From Chlorella sorokiniana (Eukaryota > Chlorophyta > Trebouxiophyceae > Chlorellales > Chlorellaceae): a DNA stretch of 64,000 nucleotides. Under the pieces are notes generated by a model. It searched no databases and had not been told where the DNA came from. It saw only the letters and a program-made list of their open reading frames with translations. Each line of letters starts with the position of its first letter. Within the stretch, counting starts at the first letter, position 1. Shown piece after piece: positions 44,302 through 55,237 of this stretch. The translations under genes were made by a program, and so were the position numbers. The stretch is taken from assembly GCA_025917655.1 (NCBI GenBank), contig CP084611.1, forward strand, positions 2,418,001-2,482,000, given 5' to 3'.

Positions 44302-46024
44302 TCAGCAGGCTGCCCACCTGCGCAGATCCGGCTGCGAAGCGTTCTGGAGCGCTGTGTGCAATGGGCACAAAAAGGCTGGTGCCTGCAGGGAAGTCGGCGG
44401 CGGGAACACTGGCATTGGTGTGCCATCGGCAGCTGGCAGCAACGCAACAGCCAGCAACACAGGGGCGAGCTCACCCTGCATGGGCAGCGGGCTGGATGGG
44501 GGCGGCGTGCCCGCTGCAGCATCCTGGCCCGCCGCCAGCTCGATCGGCATCATCTTGCGCAGCGCAAAGAGCTGGTTGTACAGGTTGAGCGCCCGCCCGC
44601 CTTCTCCTGCAGCTTCTCCTGCAGCACCGCCACCTGCAGGAGCGGCCAGTGCGGGGCCGGACGCGGGTGAGCCACACAAGGTTGAAGGGGTGCAGCACGC
44701 GGCGAGCCACGAGTGCCCGGGCCCAAGCCGCCAACACCGCCCCAGGCATCCTCGGCGAACGAGCGCCACCTGCTGCGCCAGCATGCTCTTCTGATTCTCC
44801 ACCAGAGCCACGTGGGTCAGCAGCCGTGCATTTTGCTGCCCCAGGGCAGTGCACTTGATCTGTAAAGACGGCGGCGCATGCGCAGGGACGGCGACAGCGT
44901 GAACGCCACCAGGCCTGCCTGGTGGATGGGCACAGCAATGCTGAAGCGCCGCAGTCGCGGCCCTGTCGCCCAGCACTGTGCGGCCCTGATGCCCCACCTG
45001 GAGCTCGTCCATCAACTCAGCGCGCTTGGCCCTCACGCGGCGTGCGGACTCGCGGTTGGCGATGCGTCTGCAGGGTGGGGCAGCGGCGCACACAGCGGCG
45101 TGACACATGCGCCTGCTGGCTGGGTGGGGGCAGCAGCATGAGCAGCGGCATGGCACATGAGACTGCTGTAGCACCTGCCGAGGACACAGGAGCTGCTGCC
45201 CCTTCCCACCCACCGCTTGATCTTGCGCCGCTCCTGCTCGGTGAGGTGCGGCGCGTCAGGGTCGCCGTTGTAGGCCAGTGGACGGCCCACACGCTTGCGG
45301 GCCTGCGCCTTCTCCTCCGCTGACTTTCCTCCGGGCGGGCCCTCGCGCTCGGTCCCCGAGGGCGCAGCCACATCATCATCTGCAGCAGGCAGCGGGGAGG
45401 GAGCCCGCCAGCCCTTTACGCTATGTAGGGCAGCCTCCCAGCCATTGACCTGCCCGCCTGCTGCCGCAGACATGGCTTGCATGGCCTCACAGCATGCGCC
45501 TGGCGGCTGCCAAGCTGCGAGCCCATGCGCCACCCACCCTCGCTGTCGGTTGACGCGTCCGCCGTGGGCCCAGCCTCGTCCTCGGCATCCGCCTCCACCC
45601 ACGCAGCCCGCAGCGAGCTGCTCCGCGTGCGCAGTTCGTACGTGCGGCGGCGGCCCCGTCCCTGCTGGCCAGCCACAGCCGGCGATGATGCGCCCGCTGC
45701 AGCACCAGGACAGGGCGGGAGCAGGCGTGCACATGGGCTTCCGGACAGCAAGCGCCTGTTGACAGCGAGTGGGAGCAGGCTGCTGCTTCCAGCGCCGCCC
45801 TCACCTGGCTTGGTGTCGGGGATGTCGAGGTGGCCACTCCCGCTGTGCCCGCTGCTCAGGCCCTCCCCAGCCGGCATTGGTGCGGGATTGGAGGTCCGCA
45901 GGTCCAGCTTCAGCTCGTGTTTCAGGCTGGGCTGGGGCAGCCCCAGCGACAGGCCCAGGTCCAGACCCTGCACCATACAGGCGCAGGCAGGGCCTTGGAA
46001 GAAAACTGAAGCGGATCGCAGCAT
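44302..46024 (-). CDS. bZIP transcription factor with EAR-like repression motif
   Basis: The DNA-binding basic region reads 'RIANRESARRVRAKRAELMD' (the N-x7-R signature), preceded by 'LTEQERRKIKR'. The leucine zipper spans three exons: 'ELQIKCTALGQQNARLL', 'THVALVENQKSMLAQQVA', 'VLQEKL'. Upstream is an acidic, Pro/Ser-rich segment with 'KRVGRPLAYNGDPDAPH'. Near the N terminus 'GLDLGLSLGLPQP' contains two overlapping LxLxL cores, like the plant EAR co-repressor motif. The C terminus after the zipper holds 'LNLYNQLFALRKMMPIEL' and a Pro-rich tail. Start is uncertain: ATG at 46024 follows an acceptor-like site and a later in-frame ATG precedes the EAR-like motif. About six introns. The target genes are unknown. 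Confidence 0.85.
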
Positions 46025-46460
46025 ATGCACGACCTGAAGCACACAGAAGCAGACGAGCCCAACACTGTGCCTGCAGGGCCGGACCTGGAAGGGGTCGAGG
46101 GACAGTGCGCCGCTGAGGAAAGAGGTAAGGTGGCGGGCCTGAGGCGGGCGCCCGAGTCACCGTGCTCGCTGGTGCCGCTCCTGCACACATGCCCGGGCCA
46201 CAGACGCCTCGGTGAGCATTTAAAGACACCATCAGTTACTGCTTATTACGGCAGAAGGTGTGATTTGAGGGGAGTTTCGTGTAAGTGTGACAGCGAGAGG
46301 TTAGAGATGGACAGGGTCGGGCGGCGGCCCTGTGTGGTGGGGAGGAGGAGGTGGCAGCGGCGGCAGCAGCGGCGGCTGGTTTTCCAGAACTGCCCCGTGT
46401 GTCCTGTGTATCATTAATTGAAGGATTCATTTCAGATTGCTGATCTGCCTTCAACGTAAC

Positions 46461-46492
46461 AGCAGCCCTTGCTACCAGCAGCCCTTGCTACC
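46461..46492 (+). repeat. 16-bp perfect tandem duplication
   Basis: agcagcccttgctacc occurs twice back to back inside the first unit of the 46-47 kb duplication; the second unit has only a single diverged counterpart. Confidence 0.9.
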
Positions 46493-46955
46493 GAGCCCAC
46501 TGGGAGCCTACGTGTACATAGCGTTGCGGCGGGCGGCGCCGGGGGTGCTTGCTGGGGGGGGTCTCTATGCGGGATCTCCGCAAATTGCCCGCAAATCGTC
46601 CACCCAGACGGAATGATTTCACGACACGCGCAGGCGCGGAGGGCAGCAGGCCCGGCGAACAAGCGGTCGGACTTTGTGACAGCGGCCCACAGCAAGGAGG
46701 CCGGCTTGCGGCGTCCCTCAAAACTTGTAAACGGCTTCACAAATGGGGGTGCGCTCCCTGAAAAACTTTGCGATGAGGTTGGGAAACTGGCTGAGGGGTG
46801 AAACCATCATGAAGCTGCCTCGGCCGAAGGGTAAAAAAACGAGCCGGGGCTACGCATTTGCGGCGGGAGGTGTGATTTGAGGGGGTTTCAGTGTGAGTCT
46901 GGAGCGTGAGGTCAGGACGAGGTCCTGCAGCGGACCGGTTTGTTGGAGAGGAGGA

Positions 46956-46988
<33 letters not shown>
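46956..46988 (+). repeat. (GGC)11 microsatellite
   Basis: Eleven uninterrupted GGC triplets inside the second unit of the tandem duplication. Confidence 0.95.
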
Positions 46989-47605
46989 AGCGCGGCAGCT
47001 GATGTTTTCAGCGCTGCCGACCTCATGCGCCCTGTGAGTGGAGAGCGGATGGATGCCAAGCGGAAGGCAGACCAACGATGTAAAGACTGAAACATGACTG
47101 TAAAAGTAGCAGCTGACCGGTGTGGTGGGGTGAAGGAGTGGCAGCGGCGACAGGGGCTGGTTTTGCAGCGCTGCCGGCCCCTGTCGCCTGTGTGTGAAGC
47201 ATAGAATTAGCTGGTTCACAGCGTTGTCTGCCTTCCTCTTGGCAGCAGCCGTCGCCCTGCCTTTGCTACCATGCCAAGCGGGAGCCTACACGAGGTCGCG
47301 GCAGCCGCGTGGCGCTTGCCGGGCGCGTCACTCTGCAGGACCTCCACAAAATGCCCAACGTCCCGCCCAGGCGGACCCATCCCGCACGGCGCGGCAGCCA
47401 CGGCAGGCAGCAGGCCTGGCAAACAAGCTGTTGAAGTTTGTGACACCCCGGCCCACAGCAAGCGGGTCGGCTTGCGGTTTTGAACGGCTTCCCCAATGGA
47501 ATGGCAGGGGTGCGCACCCAGGAGAAAAACTTGGGCGATTTCGGCAGAGGGGCTGAGGGGTAGAAAGCACACAGGTCTGAAAGCCAAAGCTGACCAACAA
47601 CAGGC

Positions 47606-47757
47606 TCACCTGCTCTTTTCGCTGGTGCTGACCACGGAGGGCCGCTGGAAGAGGTAGGCCGCCGCGCCTTCCGCCCGAGGCAGCAGAGAGGTGATGGCAG
47701 CGCTGCTGGGGGCAGACGTGGCTCCCGTGGTCACCTTCCAGCCCTTCATCGCCTGCA
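47606..47757 (-). other. Possible orphan exon
   Basis: An acceptor (ccctgcag) and a donor (AG|gtgagc) bracket a coding-like segment, 'MKGWKVTTGATSAPSSAAIT' followed by 'SLLPRAEGAAAYLFQRPSVV'. I cannot connect it to the bZIP gene downstream or to PGAP1 upstream. Between it and the PGAP1 stop (47758-48162) I see only a 16-bp tandem duplication at 47789-47820. Confidence 0.3.
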
Positions 47758-48162
47758 GGGCTGATGCAGGGGAGCACGCAGTCCAGGTTGAGTCATGCAC
47801 GGCTTGAGTCATGCACGGCTGCCATGATGGCTGGAGGAGGCAGGCGGGACCGTATTGGAGCAGCTCTTCTGCAGGCGCTGCTGCTGGGGGTGCTTCAGAC
47901 CCACACCAGCGCCACCATACGGCTTGTCCGGCCTTTCCACACCTTGGAGGGATGCCATGGGGCTGTTTCAATCGGTGGAAGGCGGCTCACCTCTGGATTG
48001 GGCAGGCCGAGAGCAGTCCTCGAGCCTGTGGTCAATCTGCTCGCCTTCTGCTAATGGGGTGTTACAAAGATAGCCATGCAAGTGAGGTTGTGCTTGGGAA
48101 CTCGGGTCGAAACTCCAGAAAGAACAAGCCATGTGCTTTCTTAAACAAGCACCTTGGAGTTG

Positions 48163-51100
48163 TCAGCCAGCTTCCCAGCAGGTGAGCAGAGTCTCAACTA
48201 ACGCTGAGCAGCTTGCCGTGTAAACACACGCGTAGGGATGCCCCCAAAGGCAGGCAACAGCAGCCATGCAGGCCCCCAGCTCATGAATGGCGGCGGCGCC
48301 CACAGCTGCACGCAGCCGCCAGCGCTCGTCAGGGCTGCGCTTTCCAGAGGCAACGCATGGGCGGCTGCAGCGACTGCGGTGGCCAAGCCAGCAGGCATGG
48401 CCTGCCAGCAGCGCCGTCAGCGCCCTGCCGCTGCTCCAAGACGTGTCGTACTCCCTGCCGCCCAGGACCCAGCCCACCACGGCAACGCTGGGGAGCAGGG
48501 CAAGCTGGCTGTAGAGCGTCAGCCACGCCAGTGCCCCTCCCTCGCCTGCTGCCTGTGCTCCTGCCCAGGGCTGCGCTTCGAGGCGATCTTGCGTGGCGCC
48601 AGAACCACCCTGGCCCGCAGCTGTGGAGGCTGCCGCCACATGCACCGACAGGCAGCAGCAGCCCAGGTAGGCAGGCAGGGCCGGGTGCACTGCGCTGGCT
48701 GCGGCTGCTGCCACAGGTGCAGCTCGGCTCCACACGCCGGGCTGCTGAGATGCGGCGGGGGAGCGCCCACCGCAGCACTGCCAGGCTGGCCTGCAGCAGC
48801 GCGCCCAGGAAGCGGGCCCCGCCATCCGCCAGCAGCAGCGCCGCCAGCGCCTCGACAGCCGACAGGCGCGCCGCGGGGCGCTGGCCGCCGCTGAGCGCGG
48901 CCGCCTGGTCGGGCGCAGCGAGCCCCAGGCTGCGAGCAGCGCCGCCGACAGGGCCGCGCGCTGGGTGCTGCCTGCCGCGGGGCTGAGGCGTGCCTGGCAC
49001 AGGGCCACGCCCGCCGCCGGCAGCACCAGCAGCAGGTGGCGCAGGCTGAGGCCCAGCCATCGGGCAACGTCCCACTGCAGCCTGCGAGCAGGGTAGCAGG
49101 CGGTGGGCGGCTGCGGCTGCGGCTGCGGCTGCGGCTGCCCACACCGCGGGCGCTCAGCAGCACCCCCTCCGCCTCTGCCAGGGGCGCAGCTCACCGCAGG
49201 GAGTAGGCGCAGCGAGGGTCGCTGACGAGCATCAGGCGCTGCAGGGGCGACACGCCGTCCCACAGGGCCACGCTTCCCGCCGCACCGCCCCCACCACACG
49301 CACGCTGTCCCCCCCCCCTCGCCAGCCTGCACCCCCACCACCGCGGGGAGCAGCAGCGGCGGCTGGCCAGGGAGGCGCTGCACTGGCGGGGCTGGATGCG
49401 CAGCGCCCATGGCGGCGTGCTGCCCAGCAGCAGCACGGCCCAGCAGGCTGGGCTGGCAAGGGCGCGCCTGCCGCCGATGCTGCCGCGGCAGGCACGGTCA
49501 TCCAGCGGCCACGCGCGTTGAGGCAGGTGGAGCAGGAGCGCTGCCGGGTGGCCTGCAGGCAGCTCTGTCGCTTGACCGAGAGGTGGCAGGCGCAGCCCGC
49601 CGCGTGCCTCCAGCGGGTGGCTGGCCAGCAGCTGGGCCACCAGTGCTGTGCCGCCGCTCTCGCTGCCCCGAACCGTCAGGGTGATCCGCGTCGCCGCCGC
49701 CGCCGCTGCTGCCCCGCCGCCGTCTGCTACCTGGCTGAGCGGCAGGTACAGCAGGCGCGTGGCGTTGTGCTGCCAGTCGATGCCCTGCATGACCCGCGCC
49801 CAGTGGCGGGGCACCCACCGCTGCTGCAGGGAGGGCAGCAGAGGGGGCAGCGGGGCTGCCACAGCCGCCAGCTCCCTGTCACCGCCATCTGCCAGCCTGA
49901 CCCGCACTTCCAGATGGCTGCAAGGCGGCGCCGCGCTGGCCAGCAGGAGCAGGCCGCCCGCTCCCGCCGCTGCCGCCGCTGCACCGTCCCAGGCAAGGTG
50001 CAGCAGGCGGCCGGGCAGCACGCTGCGCAGCATCAGAGGCTCAGAAACAAGCTGCACTTTCGCTGCAGGCGGGGGGCCGCGGCCAAGGCGCAGGGCTGGC
50101 TGGGAGGGCGCAGTGCCGCGGTGGCCTCGTCGCTTTCGCCCCCGCGGGCCACTGCAGCGCCCGAGCCATGCCGGTGGTCAGCCGGCGGTGCAGCAGCTGC
50201 CGGGTGGCTGCCTGCCGCAGGCCTCCGTGCTGCTCGCCATCCAGGGAGGCCAGCGCGGCGTCCGCCAGCAGCGGCACCAGCTGGCGCACCAGCTGGTTGC
50301 ACGACACGATGCCCTGCGCATCAGGCGGGTTGCCGTTGAGCTGCGCCCCCAAAGCTGCCGGCAGCGGGCAGGTCGGGCAGCAGGCAGGTCAGGCGGCTCG
50401 CAGCAGGCACGCTGCCAGGCACGCTGCCGCCGCACCTTGTGGCTGGCAGTGCTCCACACAGCGGGCATGTCGGGCATCAGCAGGGTGGGCTCGGCGGCCG
50501 GCCCAGCAGCTGGCGGCGTGGCTGCCGCAGCGTGGGTGATGGGCAGGCTGTAGTCGCCAGCGCCTGCCAGGATTGTGACGCGTGGCACCGCAGCAGCGGC
50601 TGCTGCCGCGGATGCCGCCAGCTGGGGGCGGGGTTGGCTGGCGGCCGGAGCGCGGCGGGGGCGTGTAGCGGGGGAAGGAGTGGGGCGACCCCAGCGACAC
50701 CAGCACCACCACCTGCCCCAGATCTGCACCCAGGCAGGCGTTCAAGTGGTGGCGTGTTGATCAAGGCAACAGTGCCAGCGGTGGTAGGCAGGAAGCGCAG
50801 CCAGGATGTGCGCAGGCACCGCAGGCTGTGAGCTCACCAAAGCCGGAGGGGGATGCTGCCAGGCCGGCCAGCGCGGCCCTGGCTACCAGACCCCCATGCT
50901 GTACGCCACTAGCATCAGCCGGAAGGGACGCTGCCCGTCAGCAGGGCTGCTGTGCATGCGGTGCAAGTGCTCAATGCACTGAACCACAAAGGCAGCCTGT
51001 TTATCCTGCAGAAAGGGACAAGGCGGGCCGGGGAGCAGGCATGGGCAAGCAGTGCACGACGACAGGTGGCGAGCCAGCAGCAGCAGTGTCTTACCAGCAG

Positions 51101-51659
51101 TGCACCATCTAGCGCCGATGCCTCGGCGGCAAAGTCGGTGCCGTACCACTGCAGCCACAGCGGCCAGCTGGCGTTGGATGCAAGGCGGCGTGCCAGCTCT
51201 CGCCCCGTCTCTGATGCTGCCGACCGCATCTGCTGGTGCGTACCCAGGTGGCCGTGAACAAACAGCACTGGCACAACATGCCGCTGCTGCAACCGCTGAA
51301 ATGCTGCGGGGGGGCGCGGGCCGGCGGCAGCGGCGGCGGGGCAGCGCAGGCCTGTTGGCTGAGGGTGTAGGGAGGCGATGCGCTTCCCGCGCTTGTCGGC
51401 ATCGCATATTTCTGCAGTGTAACATGCCACGTGGATGCGAAGAAACAGCCAAGCACCTGGTTCAAGCTCTCTATCCCGATCAGCAAACTTGATCAGTTTG
51501 TAGCGGGGGGTGCGGCTGCCTCAGTGCCACCTCTTCATAACCCTCCCACAAGTAGGTCGTGTCGCAGGAGCGGGGCAGCCTCAGGCAACTCAACAGGTTG
51601 TGCAGTGGCAACGCCGCCACTGCTACCCACGCCACCAAGCCCCACACCCGACTGCTCAT
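48163..51659 (-). CDS. PGAP1: GPI inositol-deacylase PGAP1-like
   Basis: PGAP1 removes the acyl chain from inositol of GPI anchors in the endoplasmic reticulum. The ATG at 51659 opens 'MSSRVWGLVAWVAVAALPLH', a signal anchor, then 'CDTTYLWEGYEEVALRQ' and 'RYKLIKFADRDRE', matching the family's lumenal start. The lipase core is 'VPVLFVHGHLGTHQQMRSAA' and 'SETGRELA', with the nucleophile elbow 'LMLVAYSMGG' (one G restored near 50893) followed by 'LVARAALAG', then 'VVVLVSLGSPHSFP'. A long lumenal beta-rich region follows ('RVMQGIDWQHNATRLLYLPL') and the last third has several hydrophobic helices, for example 'WLTLYSQLALLPSVAVVGWV'. It ends 'VETLLTCWEAG'. It lacks the usual His before the nucleophile (AYSMGG instead of xHSMGG). 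Several frame slips are present. Confidence 0.82.
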
Positions 51660-51821
51660 CCTAACTGCTGTTGATGTGCAAAAAGTATGCTACATGAGGA
51701 CAGTCAGATATATAGTGGATGTGGTTTGTGTTGAGAAAGGCAGGTACAAGCGGTTCGGTTGAGGCCGCCGGCAGCAGTACAGGTTGGGGCATGCTGCACG
51801 CCCAAACGCAAGCCAGTCGTC

Positions 51822-53662
51822 CTACTGTCGCTTTTTGAGGTTGTCGATGTAGCGAGTCGCAAACACGTCAAAATAAAAGGTTGCGCCCGACCAGGCAGAT
51901 GCCGTGAGGATGGCCACCATGAATGCGCAGCAGGCCCAGAACGAACGCCACCAAATGGTGTTGAGCAGCATTGTGACGGCTGTCAGCAACCTGCAAGGAG
52001 GGGTCGGCAGTGCGCTTGCCAGGCAGCGACGCGGGGAAAGCGCAGCACAGCATGCAGCGCCGCCAGCAGCCCGCTCACAGGTGGGCCGCCATGTAGACCA
52101 GCGGGCGGAGGTGCTTGGGGGCGCGCAGCACCACCGCGCCAAACAGGCTTTTGCGGGACGAGGTGGAGTACTGGAACAGGGTTTCATACCCCCTCTGCTG
52201 GATCTTGCTGCTGCTGACCACAAACACCTGCACGCTTGCAGTGGGGGTGCGGCCAGCGGGGGACCGCCCTGCATCTCAGCAGAGCGCCCGCCGAGTGCAG
52301 GGGAGCGCCTCGCGGCTGCCGCCCACCTTGACGTAGTAGAAGACGGCCCAGGCCAGGTAGGGCAGCAACGGCAGCAGGACCAGTTCTCCCAGGCTGGCCG
52401 ACTCCCAGTGCGCCCTGGCTGCCGGGGAGGCGCGCAGGTGTGCCTGCATGGCGTCGGATGGGTGCCAGCGCGCTGCGAAGCAAACGCAGGCCGGGAACCA
52501 GTGCATGAAGTGCGACGTCATTTTGTCCAGCGAGTGGGGCACGATGGAATTGCGGAAGGCCAGGATGGACCACAGGAGGGGGCCAAAGGCATGTGCGAAC
52601 ATGACCTGCAGAGAGCATGGCGTGCACACAGGCAGCGGGTGAAGCCAGCACTGAGCAGCGGGCGTTGCAGGCAAGGGCAGCAGGCGGGATGGCCCCACTT
52701 TCAGCAGCAGCACGCTTGTCGGGTACATCCAAATGTGGAGTATGAGCAGCGCGTTGCCAAAGTAGCACCAGTCCAGCCTGGCAGGACATGCGAGGAAGGG
52801 CCCCTGTTGGTTGGCGGGTGCTGGTCCTTGGGAGAGGCACCCAGGGCGGGTACGCAACACACAGTAGCATGCCAGGTCGTGAGAATCTCACAAGTAGTAG
52901 TGCTGCTTGGCATATCGGTAAGTAACCAGGCGCAACAGCAGCAACACGCCAGCTTCGGTGGTGTACAGGCGATAGAACGACCTGCAGCCGCATGAGTCGA
53001 TCGTTGGTGTTTGGCCAGCCATACTGTCTGTCAGCCACATGGATCCACTTCAGCTCACTGTGGCGAGTACCCCAGCCAGTAGGCGCTGAGCAGCATGTGC
53101 ATGATGCCCAAGCAGAATGTGACCTTGTCTCGGAGCTGGGCGGGGAGGGGGCAGGCACACCTGGTTGTGGCAGCAGCAAAGGGCACCCAGCACCCCTGCA
53201 TCATAGCGTGCCCTGCCACCTTCCCTAAACCCACCAGGACTCGTTCCGGCCGCAACAGCTTGGATATAGCAGCCTTTACCTGCGCCATGAGCCACTCATG
53301 AACACGTGATGAGTGCCAGGGAAGCGCAGGCAACGCAGGGTGCTGCGGGATACCTCGCCGCGCATCTTCTGCTTCAAGTGTTGCAAATTCGCTTGAAGCA
53401 GGAGGAGCTCCCCAACTTCAAGCTGACCAAAGTCGTCCAGCTCGTAATCGCTGCCTTCGCTGCCGTAGTCAAGCAGGGGCGGCGGCAGCGTGGCCAGCTC
53501 GCCGAGAGTTTCCACAGCGGCGGCGACGGTGGATGCAGTGCTCTGCTGGTCCTCCGATGCAGGAGGGCCAGCAGCCGCGCTGGTGTGTCCATCATCATGG
53601 TTTCGAGCTGCTTCCTGCGCTGTGTGGCCGCCTGCTGGACTTTCGTCGACCGATCCCGCCAT
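51822..53662 (-). CDS. GPC1: Glycerophosphocholine acyltransferase 1 (GPC1)
   Basis: GPC1 acylates glycerophosphocholine to lysophosphatidylcholine in the ER membrane. The ATG at 53662 gives an acidic soluble N terminus ('LLDYGSEGSDYELDDFG', then 'LQANLQHLKQKM'). The membrane part begins 'RDKVTFCLGIMHMLLSAYWL' and continues 'FYRLYTTEAGVLLLLRLVTY', 'KQHYYLF', 'DWCYFGNALLILHIWMYPTS', 'MFAHAFGPLLWSILAFRNSI', 'VPHSLDKMTSHFMHWFPA', and 'LPLLPYLAWAVFYYVKV'; the 'RNS-VxHSLDK' block is diagnostic. It ends 'ATRYIDNLKKRQ'. About eight membrane spans and about nine introns. It lies 162 bp downstream of nothing but the PGAP1 start, both on the minus strand, and diverges from FabZ across about 250 bp. Confidence 0.9.
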
Positions 53663-53910
53663 TTACGGCGCAGGAGCAGCCCCTTGCTGGACTGTAATTC
53701 TTACAAAGGCTTCGATCCGTGGTCCGAAGGGTGGGAGAGCGGTTTGCCGGCGAATGGCGCGCCGAGAGTTTGTCTCTGCCCGCCACGACAGTCCCCGTCA
53801 GAACCTGTGGACCTGATCCAGAAACGTGCATTCAACCTGCTTGGTATTACTTCTTCGGTTTCCGGTAAAATTAGGACGCCGCCACCCCACCATCGCCTCC
53901 CATCGCAAAC

Positions 53911-55035
53911 ATGCAGACTGCAGCAGCGGCTACGGCAAGCAGCGCTTGGGTGGGGCATCGCCCTGCTGCTCGCAAATCGACGATGCACGCGATCACTCGG
54001 CATGCCGGGCATCGCCGGGCAGCAGTGGTCGTCAGGGCAGAGGGTGAGGCGGCTGGCTCGGGCATTGAGACCAAGGGCCCCAACTTCAAGCCTTTGAAGG
54101 ACATTCAGGAGATCATGGACATCCTGCCCCACCGGTGAGGCCACAGCCGGCTCTTAAAGATGCCTTTGCCGAACGCCGCCCTGCGGTGGGTTCAGCCCCA
54201 GCACGTGCGCCTGGCATGAGGATTTTGGTGCTGTTGCGGACCGTGTTCATGCTTCCTGCCCGCCTTTCGACCATTTGAACTCATTGCCCACCCCCTCCTC
54301 CCCCAGGTACCCCTTCCTGCTGGTTGACCGCGTGTTGGAGTGGGAGTACGGCAAGTATGCGGTGGGCTACAAATGCGTCACCGTCAACGACAACTTCTTC
54401 CCTGGCCACTTCCCGCAGCGGGCCATCATGCCAGGTGGGTGCGGGAAAGGGGCGGCTGGCAGTGCTGGCAGCAGGGCAGTCGCCGGACAACGGCAAGCTC
54501 GCAGGTCTTGCAGCACATGCACTGCATGGTCCAAGGTGCACGCCCGCCCTGCGAACCATGTGCCCACCGGCGTCGCCGCCCCCCGCTGCAGGCGTGCTGC
54601 AGGTGGAGGCGCTGGCACAGCTGGGCGGCATCATCATGATCGACCCCGCTGATGCGGCGCAGCAAAACAACTTCTTCTTCGGCGGCGTGGACAACTGCCG
54701 CTGGCGCAAGCCCGTGGTGCCCGGCGACGTGCTGGTGAGGCAGGGGGCGCGCGGCCTTCTGCTTGGCGTTGTGACAGGGTGGCTGCCATGCCCAAGCTTG
54801 CCCTGTGCTGCACCATGCTACTGCAGATGATGCGGTGTGACGTGACCAAGTTCAACAAGAGGTTTGGCATCTGCAAGGTAAGGCTTTTGCGCAGGTCCTA
54901 CGCTACGCGCCCGTCGCTCCCCCTCATTGCAGGTCGCCACCCCGTGCCGCCTCACCCCTGCAGATGAATGCCAAGGCTTTCGTGGGCGAGGACGTGGTGT
55001 GCGAGGCGGAGCTGACCCTGGTCATGGGCAAATGA
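53911..55035 (+). CDS. FabZ: 3-hydroxyacyl-ACP dehydratase FabZ, chloroplast
   Basis: FabZ dehydrates 3-hydroxyacyl-ACP in plastid fatty-acid synthesis. The first 45 residues are a Ser/Ala/Arg-rich transit peptide ('[20 protein letters not shown]'). The hot-dog domain has the catalytic His in '[18 protein letters not shown]' and the catalytic Glu in '[16 protein letters not shown]', with '[17 protein letters not shown]' between and '[20 protein letters not shown]' after. Exons: 53911-54134, 54307-54434, 54592-54734, 54827-54877, 54964-55035, all GT-AG and in frame without any slip. The mature size is about 155 residues, as usual. It ends '[11 protein letters not shown]'. Confidence 0.97.
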
Positions 55036-55237
55036 GGGCCCCCACCTGCAGCGCTGCAGGCCCAGCAGCAGCCAGGCGGCCGGCCACGCCGTGCCCTCAA
55101 GGCCCGCGAGGCACCTCGGCACGGGCTCCCCTCCTGACCAATACTTGTGTGTTGCGCACTGTACAGCACTGATGGAGTGTTTCGTTGTTTGCCAAAATTG
55201 ATGAGTCCATGCTCATGGCCTGTGACCCCCGCCACAC
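55036..55237. other. Convergent 3' region, FabZ / aldehyde dehydrogenase
   Basis: About 200 bp tail-to-tail spacer, presumably 3' UTRs. Confidence 0.5.

Larger units (their letters stand above)
46246..47570. repeat. Diverged tandem duplication, two units of about 0.6-0.75 kb
   Basis: Landmarks recur in the same order. 'ggtgtgatttgagggg' is at 46257 and 46869; a purine-rich GGAGG/GGC tract ending in 'ggctggtttt' follows; 'gggagcctac' is at 46502 and 47281; 'cggcccacagcaag' is at 46683 and 47449; and 'ctgaggggt' closes each unit (about 46791 and 47563). The second unit is longer because of a (GGC)11 array and extra sequence. No reading frame is kept between the copies, so they are probably non-coding. 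Family unknown; a dispersed element or an intergenic duplication are both possible. Confidence 0.75.

Noticed and set aside
46432-47587. Minus-strand frames in both units of the tandem duplication with similar short stretches
   Set aside because: The shared stretches do not stay in one frame between the copies, as expected for non-coding duplicated DNA.
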